Below are positions 1-8,000 of a stretch of 16,195 nucleotides of DNA, in pieces; the stretch's first letter is position 1; each line of letters opens with the position of its first letter. The notes under the pieces are model-generated. The model was not told the DNA's origin and did no database searches. It was given only the letters and a program-made list of their open reading frames with translations. Location of the stretch: assembly GCA_947176325.1 (NCBI GenBank), contig CAMWQD010000007.1, forward strand, positions 1 through 16,195, in the 5' to 3' direction. The position numbers and the translations under genes were made by a program. Source of the DNA: an uncultured Bacteroidales bacterium. GTDB lineage: Bacteria > Bacteroidota > Bacteroidia > Bacteroidales > P3.

Positions 1-780
1 ATAGACAAAGGGCGCGGGGCGCACGGTATCGTTGTCCGCATCCCAAAACAGAAATCTTCCGTTGTCGCTCGGGTCGAAACGCAACTTTCCTCCCCCTCCC
101 GGACCGCCGCCTACCTCATCATACCCCCAAACCAATTCTCCACTCGCATCCTTCACTTTCAATATCTGATTCCTACCGCCTTTTGTCGTGGGCAACGTAT
201 ATCCCTCATTGGGATTGTTAGGCGAGGATATATAGATGCGGTCGCCTCTTTGCACAATACCGGAAGCGGTGAGTGCCTCATCCAAAGCATTATACATAGG
301 AACCTCACCGTCCTTGAGATTGAACGACATTCCCGCATTGTCGGCATTGCCTGCAAAGAAAGCGTAGGGTACGGTAAGCAGTTCGGAAACCCCCATCTGC
401 GTGTAGCCCGTTCCGTCGGTCTGCACCTCAATCTGCGCATAAAGGGCATCTTCGCCCCAAGGCACTTCGTGCAAGGTGGCCACGCCGCCGATATTATTTC
501 CCGTGCCTATTTCCAGATGAATCAAACCATAGGCATTGGTTTCAAGGCCGATATGTTCTTCCTGATAAACCACGGTGCCTGCGGGAACGCCTTGACGGAG
601 GCTGACACGGATATCCACATTCGCCCTATCGGACAAAACGGCTCCGTTCACATCGCGCAAAACCACTTGATATTTAATGGCAGGCGGCACTTTCCGAGTC
701 GTCTGCGCCGACAAGAGAGAGCAGAAAACAACCGAAAACAACAGCACGGTACCAAAAAATCTCATCACTCCGCACTTCAT
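1..780 (-). CDS. Exported surface protein with KYQ-type N-terminal domain, partial (C-terminus beyond window)
   Basis: The reading frame stays open for 260 codons from an ATG at 780 to the window edge, so the C-terminus is missing. Residues 1-26 look like a Sec signal peptide (hydrophobic core TVLLFSVVFCSLL, likely cleavage after SAQ). Residues about 35-143 follow a pattern I recognise from many Bacteroidota surface or tail-fibre-like proteins: KYQVVLRD, then RVSLRQG, GTVVYQEEH, NAYGLIHLEIGTG, and the closing LLTVPYAFFAGNA. Residues 224-231 are almost pure glycine (with one Pro) and probably form a linker to a further domain. No function is established for this domain, to my knowledge. The ATG lies 1 bp after the stop of the upstream secreted protein, so the two are almost certainly translated from one mRNA. 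An alternative ATG is at 765 (residue 6). An adhesin or fibre role is inference only. Confidence 0.8.
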   Translation of the reverse strand, partial: MKCGVMRFFGTVLLFSVVFCSLLSAQTTRKVPPAIKYQVVLRDVNGAVLSDRANVDIRVSLRQGVPAGTVVYQEEHIGLETNAYGLIHLEIGTGNNIGGVATLHEVPWGEDALYAQIEVQTDGTGYTQMGVSELLTVPYAFFAGNADNAGMSFNLKDGEVPMYNALDEALTASGIVQRGDRIYISSPNNPNEGYTLPTTKGGRNQILKVKDASGELVWGYDEVGGGPGGGGKLRFDPSDNGRFLFWDADNDTVRPAPFVY

Positions 781-781
781 A

Positions 782-1357
782 TCACTTCACTTTTATAATC
801 TTGAATAATAAATTTCTATGCAACACCCTATCCGTCACAGCCAATACGTAAAGTCCGTCTGGGAAAGGGGTCAAATCCAATTCCAATTCTCCCGCATACC
901 GTTCTTCGCTCCACACACACAAGCCCGAAAGATTGCGCAATTCCAATCGGTAGAGACGGGAATCCATGCCTGCGAGAGTGCCCTGCATCTTGCCCCGCGT
1001 GGGATTGGGCGTGAGAAAGAGCTTGATTCCGAAAGCTTCCACCCCTTCGTTGCGGGTTGCCATGGGGTCTGCGATATAGCCTTCACCCTGCTCGAAGCCT
1101 TGTGTAAGACGTTTCTTCGAGGCGTCGAAACCGGGGCGTGTGCCGAATTCCTCGGTAATGGGTTCACCGATGTTCCATGCAGCGGTAAAGCCCTCGCCCT
1201 CGAAAGCATTGCCTTGGAAATTGCCCCAGCCGCCGCCGTTCGAGAATACGAAAGCGGTCTGCGGGGCGTCTTCCTGCGCCCGCAAGGAGGCGGGAGCGAG
1301 AAGAGCCGCGGCAAAAGCCCACGCGAAACACAGAATATGTGAGATTCGTTCTTGCAT
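782..1357 (-). CDS. Small secreted protein with T9SS type A C-terminal sorting domain
   Basis: A 191-aa protein. Residues 1-28 form a signal peptide (core FAWAFAAALLAPASL, cleavage likely after RAQ). The middle, residues 36-91, has the pattern GGGWGNF ... WNIGEPITEEFG ... LTQGFEQG, which recurs in short T9SS-sorted Bacteroidota proteins of unknown role. The C-terminal 75 residues match a type A sorting domain: PNPTRG at 117-122, a central YRLELRNLSG strand at 136-145, DGLYVLAV at 167-174 and a basic end KIIKVK. Such domains direct passage through the outer membrane by the type IX system and are removed by PorU, a copy of which is encoded at 10775-14194. The fold region between signal and sorting domain is short, so the mature protein would be only about 90 residues. 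It heads an operon with the next gene. Function is unknown; export by T9SS is well supported by motif. Confidence 0.85.
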   Translation of the reverse strand: MQERISHILCFAWAFAAALLAPASLRAQEDAPQTAFVFSNGGGWGNFQGNAFEGEGFTAAWNIGEPITEEFGTRPGFDASKKRLTQGFEQGEGYIADPMATRNEGVEAFGIKLFLTPNPTRGKMQGTLAGMDSRLYRLELRNLSGLCVWSEERYAGELELDLTPFPDGLYVLAVTDRVLHRNLLFKIIKVK

Positions 1358-1379
1358 AAAACAGGTTCAAACCAACCTG

Positions 1380-1387
1380 CGAAGGTA
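1380..1387 (-). promoter_or_regulatory. Candidate -7 promoter element for the secreted-protein operon
   Basis: On the minus strand these bases read TACCTTCG, one mismatch from the Bacteroidota -7 consensus TAnnTTTG, 22 bp upstream of the ATG at 1357. No clear -33 TTTG is seen at the expected distance, so the call rests on the -7 element and its position. Confidence 0.4.
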
Positions 1388-1408
1388 CGAAAATATACGA
1401 AATTTAAC

Positions 1409-1416
1409 TACCTTTG
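1409..1416 (+). promoter_or_regulatory. Candidate -7 promoter element for tig-clpP-lepB
   Basis: TACCTTTG is an exact match to TAnnTTTG, the Bacteroidota primary sigma -7 element, 45 bp upstream of the tig ATG. The -33 position holds TACG rather than TTTG, so the upstream half is weak. It lies back to back with the minus-strand element at 1380-1387, giving a divergent control region of about 104 bp. Confidence 0.55.
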
Positions 1417-1461
1417 CACCCCTACGTGAAACTTGTATAAACGTAAATAACAAGCAACATC

Positions 1462-2862
1462 ATGAATATCACAAGAGAAGACAACGGAGCATTGCATGCT
1501 TACCTGAAGCTGGAATTGGTTCCCCAAGACTATGAGGGGAAAGTGGCGGAAGAATTGAAAAATTACCGCAAGAAAGTAAACATGAACGGGTTCCGTCCCG
1601 GCCAAGTACCTGCCGGTTTGGTGAAACAGATGTACGGAAAGGCCATTTTGATGGACGTTATCAACCGCAGCGTGGCCGAAGGCATCGACAAATACATCAA
1701 AGACGAAAAAGTCAATATCCTGGGCCATGCCCTCCCCGTGGACGACGACACCCACAAAAGCGAGATGGACTTTGACAAACCCGCCGGCTTCACCTTTTGG
1801 TTCGAAATCGGTCTGGTGCCCGAATTCAAGGTGGAACTCGAGAAAATCAAGGTTCGCGGCTACGAAATCACCGTGTCGGACGAAATGGTAGACAAACACA
1901 TGGACGGCATCTGCCGCCGCTACGGCAAAATCGAAAGCCCCGAAACCGTGGGCGACACCGATACCTTGGGAGGCGAACTCACCGAATTGAATGAAGCGGG
2001 CGAAGCCAAAGAAAACGGCATCAGCGTCAAGACCTCGATAGCGGTAGACATGATTGCGCTCAAAACCATTCAAAAACAGTTCATCGGCAAGAAGAAGGAA
2101 GACAAAGTAGACTTTGAAATCCAAAAAGCCTTCAAGAACAAGACCGATTTGGCCGCCATGCTCAACATCACCGAAGACCGCCTGGCCGAAATCGCCCCCA
2201 AATTCCGCTTCACTATCCACAGCATCACCCGCGTGGAACGCGCCGCGCTCGGCGAAGACCTTTATGAAAAGGCCTATCCCGGCATCGGCATCAAGGACGA
2301 AAAGGCGTTCCGCGAACATATGCGCAACGAAATTTCGGGCTATTACAGTCAGAATACCGATAAGAAACTCTTTGTGGACACGGTGGACACCATTGTCAAG
2401 GACACCAAGTTCGATTTGAACGAAGAGTTCGTGAAACGCTGGGTGCTCTCCGAACAGAACCGCGAAGCCGAAGAGAACAAGAAGGAAACGGTGAACGACA
2501 TTCCCGAAGAAGATATGAAGCAGATTCTGCGTTCGCTCCGTTGGGAACTGATTCAAAACCGCATCACCGAACAATACGGTATGAAAATCGAGATGCAGGA
2601 TCTGCGCGATTTCTACAAGAACCGTGTTTTGGCGCAGTATTTCCCCGTGAATGCCGAAGACGAAGAAAGCAAGAAGCGCGTGGAAATGTTCATCGATTCG
2701 ATGATGAAGAACGAAGAAGAGGTGAGACGTGTCTACGACATGGTGTTCGAAGAAAAACTCACCGCCATTTTCAAGGACAAGGTGAAAGTGGACAAGAAAT
2801 CCTTGAGCATGGAGGAATTTGTAGAGGTGCTCAAGAAAGACAACGAGAAGAAGCAGAAATAA
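1462..2862 (+). CDS. tig: Trigger factor, ribosome-associated chaperone
   Basis: A 466-aa protein, slightly longer than the E. coli enzyme (432). The N-terminal ribosome-docking signature GFRPGQVP sits at residues 43-50, the same place as in E. coli. Residues about 150-255 correspond to the FKBP-type prolyl isomerase domain, but the family's GFE active-site segment is not recognisable, and this domain appears degenerate. The rest, to about residue 440, is the charged helical substrate-cradling C-terminal domain, ending in a Lys/Glu-rich tail. It binds ribosomal protein uL23 at the tunnel exit and shields emerging chains in the cytoplasm. It is the first gene of a run with clpP (6 bp downstream) and lepB; tig-clpP linkage is widely conserved. 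The start is the first ATG after the promoter-like element at 1409. Confidence 0.95.
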   Translation: MNITREDNGALHAYLKLELVPQDYEGKVAEELKNYRKKVNMNGFRPGQVPAGLVKQMYGKAILMDVINRSVAEGIDKYIKDEKVNILGHALPVDDDTHKSEMDFDKPAGFTFWFEIGLVPEFKVELEKIKVRGYEITVSDEMVDKHMDGICRRYGKIESPETVGDTDTLGGELTELNEAGEAKENGISVKTSIAVDMIALKTIQKQFIGKKKEDKVDFEIQKAFKNKTDLAAMLNITEDRLAEIAPKFRFTIHSITRVERAALGEDLYEKAYPGIGIKDEKAFREHMRNEISGYYSQNTDKKLFVDTVDTIVKDTKFDLNEEFVKRWVLSEQNREAEENKKETVNDIPEEDMKQILRSLRWELIQNRITEQYGMKIEMQDLRDFYKNRVLAQYFPVNAEDEESKKRVEMFIDSMMKNEEEVRRVYDMVFEEKLTAIFKDKVKVDKKSLSMEEFVEVLKKDNEKKQK

Positions 2863-2868
2863 ACCGCC

Positions 2869-3540
2869 ATGAAAGACGAATTCCGTAAATACGCCCGGAG
2901 CCGGGGCATCAGCAGTCTGAATTTAGACCGCTTCGAATCGCAGACCCGCGCCTACATCAACCCTACCATTATCGAGGAAAGGCAGTTGAATGTAGCCCAA
3001 ATGGACGTGTTCTCGCGCTTGATGATGGATCGGATTCTCTTTTTGGGAACGCCCATCAACGACGAAGTGGCCAATATCATCCAAGCCCAGCTGCTGTTTT
3101 TGGAGCAGGTGGACAGCCAAAAGGACATTCAGATTTATATCAACAGTCCCGGAGGCTCGGTGTATGCCGGTCTGGGCATCTACGACACCATGCAGTATGT
3201 GTCGCCGGATGTGTCTACCATTTGCACGGGCATGGCCGCTTCCATGGCTTCGGTATTGCTCTGCGCCGGCGCCAAGGGAAAACGCTCGGCCTTGCGCCAT
3301 TCGCGCGTGCTGATTCATCAGCCCCTCGGCGGTGCCGAAGGTCAGGCTTCGGACATCGAAATCACCGCCCGCGAAATTCTGAAGGTAAAGAAGGAACTCT
3401 ACGAAATCATCGCCCAACACAGCGGTCAGCCCTACGATAAAATCTATCAAGATGCCGACCGCGACTATTGGATGACCTCGAAAGAGGCCTTGGAATACGG
3501 CATGATTGACGAGATTCTGGAAAAGAAGAAGGAAAAATAG
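2869..3540 (+). CDS. clpP: ATP-dependent Clp protease proteolytic subunit
   Basis: A 223-aa serine protease subunit of the usual length. The catalytic triad is visible: Ser125 in GMAASMAS, His150 in RVLIHQPLGG and Asp199 in DADRDYW. The oxyanion and strand segment INSPGGSVYAG is at 91-101. Residues 1-35 form an extended N-terminus that may include a removable propeptide. ClpP forms a double-heptamer chamber that degrades proteins unfolded by ClpX or other Clp ATPases in the cytoplasm. It starts 6 bp after the tig stop and ends 7 bp before lepB, so it is probably co-transcribed with both. In many bacteria clpX follows clpP directly; here it does not, so the unfoldase must be encoded elsewhere. 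Confidence 0.97.
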   Translation: MKDEFRKYARSRGISSLNLDRFESQTRAYINPTIIEERQLNVAQMDVFSRLMMDRILFLGTPINDEVANIIQAQLLFLEQVDSQKDIQIYINSPGGSVYAGLGIYDTMQYVSPDVSTICTGMAASMASVLLCAGAKGKRSALRHSRVLIHQPLGGAEGQASDIEITAREILKVKKELYEIIAQHSGQPYDKIYQDADRDYWMTSKEALEYGMIDEILEKKKEK

Positions 3541-3547
3541 AGAATAG

Positions 3548-5074
3548 ATGATAGTTGGGTTTATATTGATGATTGTGGTTTACAAGCTTTTGCTTGTACC
3601 CACGTTGTGGGGTGTATTCACAACCGCAGGCAAGAATCCGTGGTGGGCGCTCGTGCCTTTCTATGGCGAATACCTTTGGATCCGAATCTTGAAAGTAAAA
3701 ACCCTGCAACATTTCATCTTTCTCTTTATCCCCTTCATCAATGTCTTTGTCTTTTGGCTGCTGTGCGTGGAGACTACCTACGGATATTCCCGCCGCCGCA
3801 TTTGGGAATGTCTGTGCGCCTGCCTGTTCTTCTTCGTTTACTTTCCCGTGCTTCACTTTGTGAAGAAGGAGAAGTATACCTGCGCCAAAGACCTTCCGCC
3901 CTACAAGAAAAGCGCCGCCCGCGAGTGGTTCGACACCCTTGTGTTCGCCCTCACCGTTGTGCTTATCATCCACGCCTTCTATTTCAAAGGCTTCATGATT
4001 CCGTCCTCGTCGATGGAAAAATCGCTCAATGTGGGCGACTTTCTCTTTGTAAGCAAGGTGGCCTACGGGCCGAGGGTGCCGCAGACTCTCGTCACGTTCC
4101 CTTTTGTGCAGCATACGCTTCCCCTTACCAAAGACGTGCCCTCCTACCTCACGTGGATTGAACTGCCCTATCACCGCCTGCCCGGGTTGCACGAGGTGCG
4201 CCGCAATGAGGTGGTGGTGTTCAATTTTCCCGACGGCGACACGGTTTCGAGTGTCTTTCAGAGCAATATCTCATATAATACCTTGGTAAAGGAAGTGGGG
4301 AGAGAAAGGGTCTGGAACGACAAGGAAACTTTCGGACGCATTACCTACCGCCCCGTCGACCGCCGAGAGAATTTTGTGAAACGTTGCATAGGTATCGGCG
4401 GCGACACGCTCGAAATCCGCGACCGTCAGGTATATGTGAACGGAGAGAAAGCCTGCAACCCCGAATTGTTGCAGTTCAACTACCGTATCTATCCCTCGCC
4501 GGGCGTGGTGAGCCGCAAGACATGGCAGGAACTGGGCGTTTCGAACGACGACCTCAAGATGTTGTTCAACCCCGCCTACGGCACGGTGCCCCTGACAGAC
4601 GAAATGGTGAAGAAATTAGCCGCCATGCCGAGCGTGAGCAAGGTGGAACCCATCGTTGAACCTGCCGGTTGGGGCGACGGCCGTCTCTTTCCTTTCAGCC
4701 CTTCGGTCTATGCCTGGAATGTGGATAATTACGGCCCCGTCTATATTCCCAAACAGGGCGACACGTTGCAACTGAATTTGGCAAATCTGGCTTTATACCA
4801 CCGTCTTATCACTATCTACGAAAACAATTCCCTGGAAATCAAAGAGGGTAAGATTTTCATCAACGGAGAAGAGACCGACCGCTACGTATGCCGGATGAAC
4901 TATTATTGGATGATGGGCGACAACCGCCACAATTCGGCAGACTCGCGCTACTGGGGATTCGTGCCCGAAGATCATGTGGTGGGCAAGGCCTATATCGTAT
5001 GGTTTTCGTGGAACAAAGACGCTCACGGCCTCAACAAGGTGCGGTGGAATAAGTTTCTGCGCAAAATCCGATAG
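3548..5074 (+). CDS. lepB: Signal peptidase I, long Bacteroidota type
   Basis: A 508-aa S26 signal peptidase that removes signal peptides from exported proteins on the outer face of the inner membrane. The catalytic Ser155 lies in IPSSSMEKSL and the general-base Lys278 in ENFVKRCIGIGGD. The conserved GDNRHNSADSRYWG box is at 458-470. The N-terminus is unusual compared with E. coli: residues 1-105 contain about three hydrophobic segments (roughly 3-23, 54-72, 87-105), before the membrane anchor at about 129-147 that leads into the catalytic Ser. Ser and Lys are 123 residues apart, against 55 in E. coli, and a further insertion of about 140 residues separates the Lys region from the GDNR box. 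Both are consistent with the long Bacteroidota form. The ATG is 7 bp after clpP. It meets the TamB gene tail to tail with an 8-bp gap. Confidence 0.94.
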   Translation: MIVGFILMIVVYKLLLVPTLWGVFTTAGKNPWWALVPFYGEYLWIRILKVKTLQHFIFLFIPFINVFVFWLLCVETTYGYSRRRIWECLCACLFFFVYFPVLHFVKKEKYTCAKDLPPYKKSAAREWFDTLVFALTVVLIIHAFYFKGFMIPSSSMEKSLNVGDFLFVSKVAYGPRVPQTLVTFPFVQHTLPLTKDVPSYLTWIELPYHRLPGLHEVRRNEVVVFNFPDGDTVSSVFQSNISYNTLVKEVGRERVWNDKETFGRITYRPVDRRENFVKRCIGIGGDTLEIRDRQVYVNGEKACNPELLQFNYRIYPSPGVVSRKTWQELGVSNDDLKMLFNPAYGTVPLTDEMVKKLAAMPSVSKVEPIVEPAGWGDGRLFPFSPSVYAWNVDNYGPVYIPKQGDTLQLNLANLALYHRLITIYENNSLEIKEGKIFINGEETDRYVCRMNYYWMMGDNRHNSADSRYWGFVPEDHVVGKAYIVWFSWNKDAHGLNKVRWNKFLRKIR

Positions 5075-5082
5075 CGTTTTTC

Positions 5083-8000
5083 TCAACGATTGCGGCGGGC
5101 TTCACGCCCCTCCCGCTGAAACTCCTTTTTCGTTTCGCGTTCTTCACGCTTCTGCGCACGTTCCTCTTGGCGCTGTTCTTTGGTGCGCTTGCCTTTGGAG
5201 CCATAGATAAATTCCTTCCAGCTGTCGAAATCGCGCTTGAACACCACGCCCACACCTTGTGTATAGGAGTTGGCGGGTTTGGTGAGGTCTTGTTCGTTGG
5301 AGTGATTAAAGGCTTTCAGGCGCAATTCTTCGGTGAATTTCCATTCCACATCCACTTCACCCACCACATTCGTGGCCGATCTTCCTGCCGAAACTCCCGA
5401 CGCGCCGTTTTCCGACACACCCAAATTGCCGTTAATCAGCAGGCGGTCGTTGAACAACTGACCCGACATCATCACCTGAAATTCGGAATTTCCCGTTCCC
5501 GAATTGGCGCCGCCCACATTGGGAGTGTAATTCAAGCCGATGTTGAAGTTTTCGGTGAACTGCGAAAGGAAGTTGTTGAACTGACTGAAAAGCAAGTCGG
5601 AGGAAGAAGACAAGGCGGCATTGCCTATGCCCGCGCTGCTGTTGTCGAGCGCCATAAAGGAGTTGAACATCAGCAAAGAGAACGTCTGACGGAGCATTTC
5701 GTCTTCGTCGTCTTTCTTCACCACCGCAAAGAACTTATCCTTGGAATCCTCGTCGGTATTCATCAAATCGATATCGAAACTTATATCGGGATTCATCAGG
5801 TTTCCGCTCAGGATAATGATACTCTTCACATCGCTTTTCTGCATGCGGCGGTCTTCGTCGGTGCCTGAAAACTGGGAAAGGATGGGATACAGGCTCGCGC
5901 GGGTCTGATAGTCGGCACGGACATTGATGCGGGCATCGTCGATAGGCCCCACCCACGAAATGGTGCCGCCTTCCTCCAGTTCGAACTTCTTGTTGATGAT
6001 GTCGACCATCGAAATATCGAATTCCCCGCCGTTAATCGTATAGGTTCCGAAAAGCCGCGTGGTGCCGTTCTTGGACGAAAGGCGCAGGATGCCGCTTCCC
6101 GTAGCCGAAAGCGTGCCGTCCATGGCCGTATTGCCCAATCCCACCGACACCTCCAAGCCCGGATTGATGCCCAGATTCAAATCCAAGGAAAGATGATTGC
6201 GCCGTCTGCGTGCCAGACTGCGGGTGCGGGCATAGAATTTCTCGAACGAAAGCTTCGCGGTGTCTTCCATTTCGGGTATTTCGGACACAAACTGGATGAA
6301 ATTGGCGCCGCTGTTCACCGACATGGAGGAGAAATCGAAATGAATATCGGAAGGATTGTCCACCACCGCCGAAAGCGTAACGGCCAAATCGTTCATAGGG
6401 CCGTTGATGCTCAACGCGCCCGTGGCCAAAACCTTTCCCCAAAACGGTATGTCGGGCGAGCGCTTGGTATGAACCGCCAGCAGTTTCTGGAAATCCAGGC
6501 CCATGTCGAGCCGCATATTCTTGAAGTTATGATGAGAAAGGGAGCCTTTTAACGTTCCGCTCGAGCGGAAATCCTCGTCGGTGAAACGCCCGCGCACAAA
6601 GGAAATCTTGTCGGAGGTGAGTTTCAAGGCCATGTCGGTGAAAGTATAGCGCGTGCCTAAAAACGGAATGGTGGCGGCCAGATTGTTCGTCTTGACCTCC
6701 GCATAGAGACGAGGCGAAGAAAGGGTGCCGCCCATCTTCAGATCTCCGTTCAACGTACCCTCCAAATCGGAAGCCACCGAGGAGAGAAAACCCGAAAGGA
6801 ACTGCACGGGAAAATCGTTGACCTTCCCCGCAAAGTCGAGTTTCTTGCCCTGCGTGCGGTAGAAAGTGCCGTCGAAAGAAAGGGTTTCGAAAGGCTTTCC
6901 CTGGCGGTTTTCCTTGAGATGCACACCTAACTTTATGGCGTCTTTCCGATTGAAACGCGACCCCACTTCCAAACGTCCGTAGGAATGACGGTTGATGAGG
7001 AGGTTGTCTATATTCAAATCGGCCTCGAAGGAGAACATATCGTAAAAGTCGTTCACCTGCGCATAACCGTTGATGTTTCCCTCCATATCCATGTGGATTT
7101 TGCGAAGGAAATAGTGCAGGTAGTCTAAAGAAAATTCGTCAAAATCGATACGAAGGTGCGAGGAGGGCTTGTGGGAAAGCTCGCCGTTGAGCACCACCCC
7201 GCTCCGGGCATCGGACGAACGGAAACCGAACTGTCCGAAGACCATCGAATCGGGGGCGAAGAACAGATAGCTGCCTTCGTAATTCCGCCACAGGCTTCCT
7301 CCTAAAAACACCCCGCTCTCTTCGATTTCGAAGCGGACGGCGGGCCCCGGAGAAAAGCGGAAATCTCCGTAAAGCCCCGATTTTAGGGTGCCGTCCCACA
7401 TCAAGGCATAGTTCAATACATCCTTTTCCGCACCGGTGAGGGTGAGCGAGAAATTCGGCAAGCGGATGCTGTCGTCGAGATACAGGGAACCCGCCTGCGC
7501 GCGGAGCGAGGTTTTTTCGGGTGAGAAATCCGCTTGCAGACTGCCGTCCATATAGGCGAAGCGATGATATTGAAGATAGGGCAAATCGAGGGAGAGACCG
7601 AGCTTCTCCTCTCCGTCATCGTAATTCATCTCACCGCTCAGACCTACGGGAATATGCACATCGGGGAAGAAAAGCTGCAACAGATTATCGGCATCCTTGA
7701 GCTTCAGATGCACCGTATAGTGCATGGGGTGCGTGGCATCGACATGCGCAACCTGCGGAACCGTATCGAAAAGCGAAGGTATCTGCAAGGAGAGTATATG
7801 CTGAATCTGACTTTCCAGACTGGCGAAACTCCAAAAACCGTGCAAATCGAAATCCAGTAACTCCGAGCGCACATAAGCCCAGCGGTGCTTGCCCTCTTTC
7901 ACCAAGGCAAGACGCATTTCGGGCAGGGCATACGAAGCGCCAAGCCGCTGTATTTTGGTATTCATCAGGCGGATATGTCCCTCTATCGAATCGTATTGCC

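Noticed and set aside
250..798. A plus-strand frame opposite the left-end gene
   Set aside because: The minus-strand frame runs open from 780 to the edge with a signal peptide and recognisable domain pattern; the plus-strand one is its shadow.
818..1342. A plus-strand frame opposite the T9SS cargo gene
   Set aside because: The minus strand carries a signal peptide and a clear sorting domain; the plus-strand product has neither composition nor motif of a real protein.
1408..2574. A 388-codon open frame opposite tig
   Set aside because: It is rich in Phe, His and Val in the way expected of the reverse complement of a GAA/AAG-rich gene, has no domain I recognise, and fully overlaps the well-supported trigger factor.
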